This document shows, piece after piece, positions 16,737-25,200 of a DNA stretch of 50,534 nt (the first letter of the stretch is position 1; each line of letters starts with the position of its first letter). Below the pieces are notes generated by a model. It worked only from the letters and a program-made list of their open reading frames with translations, searched no databases and was not told where the DNA came from. Source of the stretch: Bacilli bacterium (GTDB lineage: Bacteria > Bacillota_I > Bacilli_A > RFN20 > CAG-826); contig JAGAYY010000025.1 in NCBI GenBank assembly GCA_017940265.1, positions 206,177-256,710 of the forward strand, given 5' to 3'. A program made the position numbers and the translations under genes.

Positions 16737-16925
16737 TTACTTATCAGCTTCAGTAGCTTCATCGATCTGCTCCTGAACCTGTGTCTTGCGCTTCTCATAC
16801 TCGGCCTTAGCTTTTGCCTTCAGGTCCTTGTACTTATCACAAGCTTTATTCACCAAGTCAAACTTGTTCTCGGCGATTGCTCCAGCAATGGCAGCAATCA
16901 AAAGTCCTGCTATAGTTTTTTTCAT
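16737..16925 (-). CDS. small exported or membrane-anchored helical protein, 62 aa
   Basis: MKKTIAGLLIAAIAGAIAE is a signal sequence or anchor; the rest is a highly charged helix (KDLKAKAKAEYEKRKTQVQE). It may be a periplasmic coiled coil tethered to the inner membrane. A purine-rich GGAGGATTATAAATTATG lies before the start, one of the few clear Shine-Dalgarno-like sites here. Confidence 0.7.
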   Translation of the reverse strand: MKKTIAGLLIAAIAGAIAENKFDLVNKACDKYKDLKAKAKAEYEKRKTQVQEQIDEATEADK

Positions 16926-16950
16926 AATTTATAATCCTCCAAAGTATTTA

Positions 16951-17181
16951 TTAGTCTTTGTTGTTGTTATAGCGTGGTTTACCGTTACGATATCCACCAT
17001 TATTATGGGGACGGTCCTCGCAATCACCACCACATCCCTTAACCGTGGAAGAAATCTTACCACCTACGGTCTTCAGGCTACCGACAACTTTACCTCTTGC
17101 GTCAGGGCTAAAAATCATAGCTCCTGTAAAAACGCCGAGTGCACAAACACTGACGTACGCTAAAACTTTCTTAATTTTCAT
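16951..17181 (-). CDS. small exported protein with Gly/Asn-rich tail, 76 aa
   Basis: An N-terminal hydrophobic segment (VLAYVSVCALGVFTGAMIF) with a Cys is followed by a short helix and a Gly/Asn/Arg-rich tail (NNGGYRNGKPRYNNN) with two Cys in GCGGDC. The Cys of the first segment is not in a good lipobox. It heads the small membrane-protein cluster after a promoter and a leader hairpin. Confidence 0.7.
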   Translation of the reverse strand: MKIKKVLAYVSVCALGVFTGAMIFSPDARGKVVGSLKTVGGKISSTVKGCGGDCEDRPHNNGGYRNGKPRYNNNKD

Positions 17182-17235
17182 TTCTGTTTTTAATTTTGTT
17201 TGTTATTAATTATAAAACTAATTTTGCGTCGGAAG

Positions 17236-17285
17236 AAAATATGATCCTCTCGTAATTTATTGTGTGAGTAGAAGAGAATCATATT
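17236..17285 (-). promoter_or_regulatory. leader hairpin
   Basis: AATATGATTCTCT and AGAGGATCATATT (minus strand) pair over 13 bases with one G-T wobble. The hairpin lies between the promoter motif and the start at 17181, without a T-run, so it more likely stabilises the mRNA or acts as a leader element than terminates. Confidence 0.6.
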
Positions 17286-17286
17286 A

Positions 17287-17308
17287 TCATGTATAAGGTT
17301 TTCAGGCC
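17287..17308 (-). promoter_or_regulatory. CCTTAT-type promoter
   Basis: GGCCTGAAAACCTTATACATGA on the minus strand, with the GCCT-AAA upstream block. It lies between the end of the 17323 gene and the leader hairpin of the exported-protein cluster. Confidence 0.6.
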
Positions 17309-17322
17309 TTGTCTTTTCCCAC

Positions 17323-18087
17323 CTAAATTAAGAGGGTAGAATTTATCATTTTCATACCTCTAGGCCATAATTTATTAATTTTCTTATCTAGATCTTTTCT
17401 AACTTCATCAATACTATAAAAATATCTATCTATATTTTTTGTATCATCTGGATCTAGGTTATCTTCTAACTTATACCCCAGTCGTTCCATTAACCACAAG
17501 TAATCCTTGGGGAGAAGAGTTTCTGGATAAGTATAATTATCAAATAAGTATCGTTTAAATTTAGGTGACTTAGTTCCTTCTAAGAGTTCTAAGAAGTGAA
17601 GAGCCACGTAATCATCAAATCTAATACTATCATGTCTTCCGTCATCTTTATAACCAATTTTTCTAGTTAACCACTTCTTATCATGATTTCCAGAATAACG
17701 ATTATAAGACTTAGAAAACCTTTTATCCCTTTGTTCTAGTTCATACTTGTTAGGATCACACCATACCTTATCTTCTAAGGTTGGGAAATTATCTATAAAT
17801 CCCGGAACTTCAAGGTCAACAGCTCTAATAGCTCGATAAATAAATATCTCTCGCTGTTCTCCTTCAAAAGCTACATACCTTGCTGTATACCCGTCTGCAT
17901 CTAGATACAAGAGTTTCCTAATAGCATTATACTTAGCTTCCCTAATAATCTTAAGTGATTCAACGAAAAACTCAGGATCTTTACCAAATTTTTCTACTGC
18001 TGTTTTTGATAAATCAGAAACAGACCAAGGGGAGAAAGCTGAAACCTTCTCCCCGAAATAATCTTCTTCTTTTAAATATCCGCCCAT
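17323..18087 (-). CDS. hypothetical protein, 254 aa
   Basis: I take the ATG at 18087 (MGGYLKEEDYFGEK), which overlaps the upstream stop by only 16 bases. The protein is soluble, charged and Tyr/Asp-rich (DKRFSKSYNRYSGNHDKKW, YKLEDNLDPDDTKNIDRYF). No motif is recognised. It forms a tight unit with the two genes upstream. Confidence 0.7.
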   Translation of the reverse strand: MGGYLKEEDYFGEKVSAFSPWSVSDLSKTAVEKFGKDPEFFVESLKIIREAKYNAIRKLLYLDADGYTARYVAFEGEQREIFIYRAIRAVDLEVPGFIDNFPTLEDKVWCDPNKYELEQRDKRFSKSYNRYSGNHDKKWLTRKIGYKDDGRHDSIRFDDYVALHFLELLEGTKSPKFKRYLFDNYTYPETLLPKDYLWLMERLGYKLEDNLDPDDTKNIDRYFYSIDEVRKDLDKKINKLWPRGMKMINSTLLI

Positions 18088-18671
18088 AGTACAGTTAATC
18101 CTTGTGGCTTGATACACGTAGTAACATCGGTTCCCGAAATCTTAATATCCTTTTCCGTATCTTTAAATCCAAAAGATGGAATAATAATATGATATCCGTT
18201 GGGTGTAGGAACGGTAAGTATAGGTTCTGGCTCTAACCAATCTAATACTACTTGATAATCTTCTTTCCGATCTACATCCACTACCCACTTTCGAACATCA
18301 GTCACTCCTCTGGTTTTAATGGTTTCTTCAGAGAGTGCAACTTGGTTCGGAACAGACCATATATTATTCATATCCTCGGAGTACATACGATCTACTAACT
18401 TCCGGATAAGAGTAATTGTCCAACGTTCTAGGTTTCTGGGGTTAAGATCTATGTAGGCTCTAGCATTATATAACCTACACAAATCCTCTACCTCAGGTTT
18501 TATCAAGTCGAAGGTTTCTGGTTTAGCTATATATTTAATCCACTTTCTATTTGTCCCTAATCTAAGTCCTTCATTCCCCAGGTCCTTTTTACGCTGGAGA
18601 ATCTGGACTATATAATAAGTCTGAGGTCCAAATACTAAGTGGGGTCGGATTAAGTCGAAGTTATCAATCAT
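18072..18671 (-). CDS. possible primase/polymerase-like (AEP) fragment, 199 aa
   Basis: The segment RAYIDLNPRNLERW, then RKWVVDVDRKED, then VPTPNGYHIIIPSF fits the outline of archaeo-eukaryotic primase-type domains, where an R-x-Y-hydrophobic strand is followed by a hDhD acidic strand and a P-x-x-N-G-x-H strand. Full AEP enzymes have further acidic and His motifs that I cannot place, so this could be a stand-alone minimal domain or a chance likeness. It overlaps the 506-residue gene upstream by four bases. Confidence 0.6.
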   Translation of the reverse strand: MIDNFDLIRPHLVFGPQTYYIVQILQRKKDLGNEGLRLGTNRKWIKYIAKPETFDLIKPEVEDLCRLYNARAYIDLNPRNLERWTITLIRKLVDRMYSEDMNNIWSVPNQVALSEETIKTRGVTDVRKWVVDVDRKEDYQVVLDWLEPEPILTVPTPNGYHIIIPSFGFKDTEKDIKISGTDVTTCIKPQGLTVLWADI

Positions 18672-20188
18672 ACCTTAATCTCGGTTTCCTTGACAACCCA
18701 CTTAACTTTTACTTTCTTATCTGGCATATCAACCACACAATTCTCAACTCTTGGTTCCTTCTTACCCCAGAATCTAAGTCTCTTCCGAAGAATAACCTGG
18801 AACTTTAAGTCACGGAGATATTGGACTCTAACTTTCTTATCAAGGTCATAATAATCTCGTTCGGCTTTTAGCTTCGTTAGATCTGCGCGTCTTAATGCTT
18901 CAAGCGGACTTAGGACTTCGAGGATAGCAGGATTCTTAGAGGTTCCGGTGTTGATGTAGTTAATAATCTGGATAGCAGGATCTTTTGGTAATCCTTGTAT
19001 CTCACCAATAACCTCTGTAGTTTGATAAGAATTCTCTACCTCTAGGGCTTCTGTCTTCGGGGCGTAATACTTGTCTCCATATATTCCCAGTCCTTTCAAG
19101 AATTCGGATTTTGGGTCTATAGCCTCCTCGACTGGTTTCTTCGGAAGTACAGCAAGCTTTTTCTCCGCTTTATAGATTAGACGCGAAATATACGAAGCAA
19201 TAATCTCCGAACGTTTAACCATATATTCTGCATTTCCAAGCTGCAATGACCCAACCGATTTCTTGGAAGTTGATACAGGAATACCACTCAGATCTATAAG
19301 CCATTCATCAGTCAACACTAAAGGAGTTACAATACCAATCCTCTTAAGTTTTCCGATTAACTTAGTATCCGAAGTCTTAATACCAATTTCTTCAAGATTC
19401 AGTGTTCCATCTACCACAATAGTAAATGACCGAATTGCATCTAAGACTCTATCACCGGCTTCCACCCCAACTTCATTTTCTGGGATAGTTACTTTTGTTT
19501 TGGCGGATACAAGGAGACTAAGATTTGCACGTGTTCTATTTCCCTGAACCCCAATCAATAAGTTCCACTGATCGAGCAAAGGAATCGAACCATCCTTAAC
19601 CTTTCTGGAAATTCTCTTGTATCTTCCAATTAGGTCTGGATCTGTGAGCACTTTAACTTCTCCGGATGCATTCTCCAAGTCACGGAGGAGATGAAGAATA
19701 TCATACCTTACTCTACCATACATCGCCTTTTTTGATGTGTAAGTCCTAGCTCCAGTTTTCTCAGGAAGAGTCAGGATTTCATTCCTAAACTTCTTGATAG
19801 CCGCTGCACCATAAGACTTGTAGAACATAATAGTCTCAGTGTCTCCCAGGTTCTTACACATAGCTTCTGTAACTTCTAGTCCTCGGTCTGCCAATTCTCT
19901 AATGAAGTGACGAATAATCATAACCTCGGATGAATCATACTCTTGAAGTTCCTCACATGCCTTGGTTCCTTTTTTAATTATCCATGCTTCTTGATAATCC
20001 GGACTAACCTTAACACTCTTAGTACCTGCCAATGATACTACACTAGATTTTTCTCCTTTTGCTAAGAGAACAATCTGATACCGTAGCGATCTTTTGGTAT
20101 CATTGGAAATAACAATCTTAGTATCTCCATTAACATACCCAAGTTTCTCTAGGTAAAACTTCTGTCCATAAAATTCTATTGTTTTCAT
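18668..20188 (-). CDS. large hypothetical protein, 506 aa
   Basis: The largest unknown protein in this block. The N-terminal 70 residues are beta-like (KTIEFYGQKFYLEKLGYVNG); the centre is helical and basic. A Pro-rich segment (AVLPKKPVEEAIDPKSEF) separates the last 150 residues, which end in basic beta strands (KKVKVKWVVKETEIKV). No P-loop or catalytic motif is seen. ATGA overlap with the AEP-like gene suggests they act together. Confidence 0.75.
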   Translation of the reverse strand: MKTIEFYGQKFYLEKLGYVNGDTKIVISNDTKRSLRYQIVLLAKGEKSSVVSLAGTKSVKVSPDYQEAWIIKKGTKACEELQEYDSSEVMIIRHFIRELADRGLEVTEAMCKNLGDTETIMFYKSYGAAAIKKFRNEILTLPEKTGARTYTSKKAMYGRVRYDILHLLRDLENASGEVKVLTDPDLIGRYKRISRKVKDGSIPLLDQWNLLIGVQGNRTRANLSLLVSAKTKVTIPENEVGVEAGDRVLDAIRSFTIVVDGTLNLEEIGIKTSDTKLIGKLKRIGIVTPLVLTDEWLIDLSGIPVSTSKKSVGSLQLGNAEYMVKRSEIIASYISRLIYKAEKKLAVLPKKPVEEAIDPKSEFLKGLGIYGDKYYAPKTEALEVENSYQTTEVIGEIQGLPKDPAIQIINYINTGTSKNPAILEVLSPLEALRRADLTKLKAERDYYDLDKKVRVQYLRDLKFQVILRKRLRFWGKKEPRVENCVVDMPDKKVKVKWVVKETEIKV

Positions 20189-20210
20189 ATCACTTATAAG
20201 GTTTCTAGCC
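20186..20210 (-). promoter_or_regulatory. CCTTAT-type promoter
   Basis: CTAGAAACCTTATAAGTGATATG on the minus strand ends in the start codon of the 506-residue gene and begins within the last codons of the phosphoesterase gene. Confidence 0.55.
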
Positions 20211-20919
20211 GGAACTTATTAGTGTGAAGTCTGACGGGTCTTTTACAGTCAATACAGGCGAATAATGACTCCTGTATGATTGCACCTTCTTTAAGCATAG
20301 TATGACCGAAGACTTGATATACTTTATCCCAATAAGAATTCGTTCTCCCTAAGTGCTCTCTAACATCAGACCATACACACGACCCTACTGAATCAAAGAA
20401 ACCACCGCGATACCAACTATAAACATCAAGATCAGCACATAGGCTCGGATCTCTTTCTAACCATCTCTTATTTAGTCTAGATGCTACCCTAACTGGAGTA
20501 TCAGTGGACTTATGTTTATAGAAATCAGCTAAAAGTCCGGCATGTGAGAATATATAGGTTTTCTTACCAACCCTGACTGTATGGGTGAGAGCAAAACGAT
20601 CATGATTCTCTTCGAATATATCCCTAAGTTCTGAACATCTCTCTGGACACATATCATGCCTCACCCGAGTAAATCCAGGATAAACGTAGGAGAGGTCATG
20701 ATTCCCTAGGAGGAAAACAGCATTCGGAGTTTCTAAGATCTCGCGAAGCATTCCGGGGACTACATCATGTTTAATTCCCTCATCCCGGGTGTACGGATCT
20801 GTATAATCTCCCAGGAATACAACCAACTCATCTGGGAGCCTTAAAGAAATTCCTTCTCGCCAGAAACTCCTACCATGGACATCTGGAATGAGAAGGATAG
20901 TTTTATTATTATTTTCCAT
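20194..20919 (-). CDS. calcineurin-like metallophosphoesterase, 241 aa
   Basis: The five metal-site motifs of the family appear in order: PDVHG (about residue 13), FLGDYTD (about 35), LLGNHD (about 71), FSHAG (about 126) and FGHTM (about 208). Length and order fit the protein phosphatase/diadenosine-type branch, known in phages such as lambda. It would remove phosphate from proteins or nucleotides using two metal ions; the substrate cannot be told. Overlaps the next upstream gene by 11 bases. Confidence 0.92.
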   Translation of the reverse strand: MENNNKTILLIPDVHGRSFWREGISLRLPDELVVFLGDYTDPYTRDEGIKHDVVPGMLREILETPNAVFLLGNHDLSYVYPGFTRVRHDMCPERCSELRDIFEENHDRFALTHTVRVGKKTYIFSHAGLLADFYKHKSTDTPVRVASRLNKRWLERDPSLCADLDVYSWYRGGFFDSVGSCVWSDVREHLGRTNSYWDKVYQVFGHTMLKEGAIIQESLFACIDCKRPVRLHTNKFRLETL

Positions 20920-21313
20920 ATTTCATTCTATATTTAAACGGATTTTCTTTCCGCCCTGATTCTTTGACCTTGAAAGAATTTTTAAATTCTTTTTCGATCA
21001 GGTCTCTATCTCTTTGATCCCTCCACTTCAGGGATCTAATCCAAGACCATCTCACATCTTCTACCTGGGTCGAGACTTGTTTGACTACCTCCGAAGCTGA
21101 TCTCCAAGACAACCAATTATCACTGTCCTCATAACCCGGGTACTCAAGTCTGGATGTTCCTATCCCATGTAGTGACTTAAGGGACGGTCTAAATTTATGT
21201 AGGTTACGTGCTCGAGGGAAGTCTATAACAATAGAATATCTGAGACCACCTAGCCCAAGAATAACCCTAAATACTTTATCCTCCGTGCTCTTGTAGGTTA
21301 AGTTACCGTCCAT
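20909..21313 (-). CDS. hypothetical protein, 134 aa
   Basis: The start MDGNLTYKST at 21313 overlaps the previous stop by 11 bases. It has beta-like strands (VFRVILGLGGLRYSIVID) and then many Arg, Trp and Ser residues (RWSWIRSLKWRDQRDRD) with a Lys/Arg-rich C-terminus. This composition suggests nucleic acid or protein binding; no motif is recognised. Confidence 0.65.
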   Translation of the reverse strand: MDGNLTYKSTEDKVFRVILGLGGLRYSIVIDFPRARNLHKFRPSLKSLHGIGTSRLEYPGYEDSDNWLSWRSASEVVKQVSTQVEDVRWSWIRSLKWRDQRDRDLIEKEFKNSFKVKESGRKENPFKYRMKYGK

Positions 21314-21557
21314 AATAACCAGCTTTATCAATTAGATCTAGAAGTTCTGAGTATCTAATCATGATCTTAGAGGTTCTTCCTGTACGTGTAGGAACATAAC
21401 GAACAAGATTAAGTCTTTTCGTTTTCCAAAAATATTCCATCACCGAATCCTTATGCTTTTTAGGGGAGGGAATAAATGGGCTAGTGGTTAGAACTAGTTT
21501 TAGGTCTTCGATATACATCATGTAGTACCTTTTCCCCTCTCCACATGTTTCTAGCAT
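21303..21557 (-). CDS. hypothetical protein, 84 aa
   Basis: The ATG at 21557 (MLETCGEGKRYYMMYIED) gives a start just after the upstream stop; the 21629 ATG would overlap the upstream gene by 60 bases. The protein is mixed beta and basic (FIPSPKKHKDSVMEYFWKTK, RTGRTSKIMIRYSE). The basic turn followed by a strand is faintly like the 25 kb small-protein family, but I do not group it there. Confidence 0.55.
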   Translation of the reverse strand: MLETCGEGKRYYMMYIEDLKLVLTTSPFIPSPKKHKDSVMEYFWKTKRLNLVRYVPTRTGRTSKIMIRYSELLDLIDKAGYYGR

Positions 21558-21567
21558 AATAATTACA

Positions 21568-21894
21568 TCACACAACTCGGTAGGTAATATCTTCTTCCGG
21601 GTTGCTGTCTTCGATGAGATTAAATCCATAATTCTTAGGCATCCAAACTAAGTACTCAGAGAGAATTGGGCTTTCAGTTGTATAACCCAAAAGTTCTGGG
21701 CATTCCTTCTGATAAAACTCGATGGGAGCTGATATCCAATAACATACGCTCAGATCTCTAAATTCCCAGGCTACGCATACTCGATTCTCTGTTGCCCATT
21801 CCTGATCCATCGCCCCCAAGGTTTTCAGGAATGACTCACTTCCTTGGGGTGTAGGTTTCCAATCATTAACGTATAGGTATAATATTTTATCCAT
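21568..21894 (-). CDS. hypothetical protein, 108 aa
   Basis: The start MDKILYLYVND at 21894 overlaps the previous stop. It is acidic and beta-rich, with several Trp and Cys (VCVAWEFRDLSVCYWISA) and an acidic end. No membrane segment. Function unknown. Confidence 0.6.
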   Translation of the reverse strand: MDKILYLYVNDWKPTPQGSESFLKTLGAMDQEWATENRVCVAWEFRDLSVCYWISAPIEFYQKECPELLGYTTESPILSEYLVWMPKNYGFNLIEDSNPEEDITYRVV

Positions 21895-22603
21895 ATTTCT
21901 CATAGATTTCATCAAGTGCCTTTTGTCTCTCGGTAGCCCAATAATCTTCAGTCTCAGTGTCAGGAATTATTATGGCTGGTTTTGTGTTGTAGGTATCCCA
22001 GAGTTCAAGGGGATCCATAATTTCTTTCCCTAGCTCCTTTCTCATTCGTACCATCTCCTCTGGCCCTAAGAAATGCCTAAACTTATATTCTCCAGGCTCA
22101 GTGAAAACTCCAAGACCAGCACCTTCACCATTTATATCTATCTCGATTTTCTTGTGATCGGTCCCAGAATGATACACCTGATAATTACCATTCGCCCACT
22201 TAAAGAATTCAGCCAATACATCACTGCCTAAGATTTCCGTTTGTTTAGCCCACTCACTGAAAAATCCGGAGGTAAAGGAAATAACAGTGAATTGATTTTT
22301 CTCGGCCGGTAATAAAATTGTTTCCTTTACTCCCGTCTTAGAATCTAGGAACGATAGCCAAACGGAAGTCTTTATGGCAGTTTTACCCTTTGGCTGATAG
22401 GAAACTGATAGCCAAATGTTATATGTATTTCCTGAGGCCTTAACTACACGGGGCTCTTTGAATCGTAACCACTCCTTTCCCCGTTTTTCCAGTGCCTTCC
22501 GATGTCGAGCTGCCTCCCTGAACATCCTAGGACTGATAACCTCTACATAATCTTTCCAAAACTCTGTCAGTATTTCTTTCTGACTCATATACGTCGTTAT
22601 CAT
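21887..22603 (-). CDS. hypothetical protein, 238 aa
   Basis: It starts at a promoter motif. A basic N-terminal helix (FREAARHRKALEKRGKEW) precedes a beta-rich domain (TYNIWLSVSYQPKG, KTSVWLSFLD, QFTVISFTSGFF). The C-terminal helix is charged. The strand pattern suggests a sandwich fold; no family recognised. Confidence 0.7.
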   Translation of the reverse strand: MITTYMSQKEILTEFWKDYVEVISPRMFREAARHRKALEKRGKEWLRFKEPRVVKASGNTYNIWLSVSYQPKGKTAIKTSVWLSFLDSKTGVKETILLPAEKNQFTVISFTSGFFSEWAKQTEILGSDVLAEFFKWANGNYQVYHSGTDHKKIEIDINGEGAGLGVFTEPGEYKFRHFLGPEEMVRMRKELGKEIMDPLELWDTYNTKPAIIIPDTETEDYWATERQKALDEIYEKYG

Positions 22604-22626
22604 AACATTAATAAGGTTTCAAGGCC
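22601..22626 (-). promoter_or_regulatory. CCTTAT-type promoter
   Basis: GGCCTTGAAACCTTATTAATGTTATG on the minus strand overlaps the end of one gene and ends at the ATG of the next (22603), like the copies at 13275 and 20186. Confidence 0.6.
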
Positions 22627-22895
22627 AAAACCCACCTTCTAGATTTCCACTCTGACATCGGTTTGTAGTCCTGGTAGATTTCATCCGCCCAAAGATCAAT
22701 CCCCGTATATTCATTCAATCTCTTCCTCCGGTCTAAGAAATCTCGGGACTCTAATCTCCGACGCTTATTTTTCCTAGCCCTGAAGTTATAAATATCCCCT
22801 TCCAAGGTTTTCGGATAAGAATTAGGAACTTCTCTATTCAAAATAAACACCGATAAAAATTCTTGATCCTCTTTAATCCAAACATGATGATTCAT
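22608..22895 (-). CDS. hypothetical protein, 95 aa
   Basis: It overlaps the helicase stop (ATGA) at its start. A central basic block (RARKNKRRRLESRDFLDRRK) suggests binding to nucleic acid, and the C-terminal EWKSRRWVLALKPY is aromatic. It may assist the helicase; that is positional inference. Confidence 0.65.
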   Translation of the reverse strand: MNHHVWIKEDQEFLSVFILNREVPNSYPKTLEGDIYNFRARKNKRRRLESRDFLDRRKRLNEYTGIDLWADEIYQDYKPMSEWKSRRWVLALKPY

Positions 22896-24955
22896 TTCTT
22901 TCCTATAATTTCAAATCCTGCTTCACGTTTCTTAGATTCTGGATTAGTTATTAGGCACTGTTTAACTATATACCATTCTTCTAAGTCATTAGCTTTTGGT
23001 GTTTTCTGATATCCCACCGAAATATATATTCTTCTAAGTTTTTCCTTAATTTCAGACTTCAACATCTTAGTACCGATCGGAAATTCACTTAAGATGATAC
23101 TTTCAACATCTATTCCTTGATTCCCTATTCTTCTCTGATATTCTTTCTCCATTTCTGATTTTTTAAAGGAACATGCACTACAACCACCAGGTCCTAGTAC
23201 ATTATAGTAATTTTTATAATCTTTGGAGATAGAATTGAGAAATAGATCAAACTTAATGGGATCTAAGGAATCCTCAAGTTGGCAAACGTATCTCATTTTG
23301 TCATGATAATAAGGAATACTATTAAAAGTTTCTAGTTCTTTGTCAACCTCAACAGTAATAAATCCTTTATTCTTCAAGGTATTAAACACTGAGACTCTAT
23401 CCTTATAGTCAATTTGCTGTATATCAAATGATCTCTCATCTGCTATTAACATTAAGTTATTGAATACGGGAAATGAGTCTTTTCCCCCATGATGATTAAC
23501 AGCAACATAATCGTCTTTATAGGCAGATCCAATAGTATCCTTTTCATACTTTTTTGTTAAAGCATGTTTATATTCAGAACTACTCTCATTATAAGCACCT
23601 AAAAGTTTGTTTGTTTCTGAAACTTTTCTTTCAAGCTCTCTATCGAAATCTCCTTTGGTAAGTTCTAGGATAGTACTCTTAATATATAACTCCGCAGTGT
23701 TTTTCCATGGATTTTCATCTAATCTCTGACGACCTAAGATCTGAGGAAGATCTAGGGAAATATCAACACTAAGACATTCTATATTACTGTCGCTAAAGAT
23801 AAAAGTCTTTGCACATTTCGAATAAAAGTCAGCGCCGAGATATACAGTCCTAGTACAGAAAGTAAACATCTTATGAGGTTCTCCCCTCTTAGGGATAGAA
23901 CCAATTACTGATTCTCCTCCACACCTTTTAGTTCTATCATCTGGATATAATTTTCTGAGAACCTCATTAAAGGCAGCTTTTACCTTCTTTTCATTTTCTG
24001 GAGTTCGAGCGCATAAAATATTTGAATTTTCCAGAGTTAGTCCGCAACGTTTAATTATACTACAAATAGTTTTTACTGAATTGACATAGAATACAGCTTC
24101 AGTAGACTTTAATTCATAGATAAGCCCATCTTCACCAATCCAAGACTCTATATCAAAGCAACCCGATTTATAATCATTGACTATTTTGACGATATCTTTA
24201 ATAATATTTTCTGTACGATGAATTCCAAGGTTAGGATTAATAATACGTCCAGGATCTTCAGTCAACCAATCAAACTCTAGGTATGGTAGATTCTTAAATT
24301 CGTCTAACCTATCTAAATATTTTTCCATCATTGGGGTAGCAGATACAAAACATACCTTCTGGAGACCTAGCAACTGTCTTAATAGCTCTAACTCAGTATT
24401 TGATTTAAACTTAGCATCCACCAGAACTGATTGAAATTCATCGATAACTACCTGAAAATTACCTAATACCTCTAACTCCTCTAATGCTTCTTTAACATAT
24501 CTAAAAGAGTCATATGTTACAATAATTTTTGTAGGTTTCCCTGCCAACCTGGAATTTTGATAATGAGACTTAATCCGCTCTTTTAATTTTAAGATTCGTT
24601 GTTTAGTCTCCTCACTAACTTCTTTTTGATCGACGAATCTCATATTAAAATAAGCATTTAGTTTTCTTTTTCTATCAGATTCTTCAAATCCCCTATCAAA
24701 ATCTACGGAATCAAGAATTTCATTTCTAGCATAAAAAACTTCACCTGGATGTTGTTGTTCTTTGTTTTCAAGTAACATTTTTCTAGGAGAACATAATATA
24801 AGGTCTTGATGATTGCTTAAACAATATTCAGTAAAGCCACAACCTGTTAAGACTTTATCTAAAATATGAGGAAAGGCGTAATTATCTAAATTATATCCTT
24901 TCCATTCACTTATGTACCTTATTCCTTTAGGTACAATGATATTTGTTTTATTCAT
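22892..24955 (-). CDS. superfamily 2 DEAD-like helicase with altered P-loop, 687 aa
   Basis: Motif I is TGCGFTEYCL (residues 37-46), with Phe in place of the Lys of GxGKT. Motif II is VVIDEFQS (169-176), motif III CFVSATPMM (202-210), and motif VI QILGRQRL (405-412). Motifs order and spacing fit an SF2 helicase. Similar 'GCGxT' helicases without the Walker lysine occur in Bacteroidales phages, so the change may be a family trait and not decay. A C-x-x-C (GCSAC, about 603-607) lies in the C-terminal region. It would unwind or translocate on DNA in phage replication; whether it hydrolyses ATP normally is open. Confidence 0.85.
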   Translation of the reverse strand: MNKTNIIVPKGIRYISEWKGYNLDNYAFPHILDKVLTGCGFTEYCLSNHQDLILCSPRKMLLENKEQQHPGEVFYARNEILDSVDFDRGFEESDRKRKLNAYFNMRFVDQKEVSEETKQRILKLKERIKSHYQNSRLAGKPTKIIVTYDSFRYVKEALEELEVLGNFQVVIDEFQSVLVDAKFKSNTELELLRQLLGLQKVCFVSATPMMEKYLDRLDEFKNLPYLEFDWLTEDPGRIINPNLGIHRTENIIKDIVKIVNDYKSGCFDIESWIGEDGLIYELKSTEAVFYVNSVKTICSIIKRCGLTLENSNILCARTPENEKKVKAAFNEVLRKLYPDDRTKRCGGESVIGSIPKRGEPHKMFTFCTRTVYLGADFYSKCAKTFIFSDSNIECLSVDISLDLPQILGRQRLDENPWKNTAELYIKSTILELTKGDFDRELERKVSETNKLLGAYNESSSEYKHALTKKYEKDTIGSAYKDDYVAVNHHGGKDSFPVFNNLMLIADERSFDIQQIDYKDRVSVFNTLKNKGFITVEVDKELETFNSIPYYHDKMRYVCQLEDSLDPIKFDLFLNSISKDYKNYYNVLGPGGCSACSFKKSEMEKEYQRRIGNQGIDVESIILSEFPIGTKMLKSEIKEKLRRIYISVGYQKTPKANDLEEWYIVKQCLITNPESKKREAGFEIIGKK

Positions 24956-25051
24956 ATATATAAAATTTTTAGTTTATCCTGAAATGCAAACAATTAAGAG
25001 CATTTCTCCTATATGTATATCATTCTTAAGGTTATTAAGGTCTAAGAAACG

Positions 25052-25090
25052 TGAAATATTAATTTGGAAAATTATATAAGGTACTATAAA
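25052..25090 (-). repeat. 39-bp direct repeat, copy 1
   Basis: Identical over 39 bases to 25126-25164, start-to-start distance 74. On the minus strand it contains TAGTACCTTATATAAT, a variant of the CCTTAT motif. It lies about 100 bases upstream of the helicase start. Confidence 0.9.
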
Positions 25091-25125
25091 TAAAAGAATT
25101 TTATTTCAAGAAATAATGCTCGAAT

Positions 25126-25164
25126 TGAAATATTAATTTGGAAAATTATATAAGGTACTATAAA
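25126..25164 (-). repeat. 39-bp direct repeat, copy 2
   Basis: Second identical copy. Tandem promoter-like or operator-like sites in front of the helicase gene, or iterons of an origin, are the two obvious readings. Confidence 0.9.
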
Positions 25165-25200
25165 GGAGCAAAAATATTACAAATATTACATTAAGAGAAT

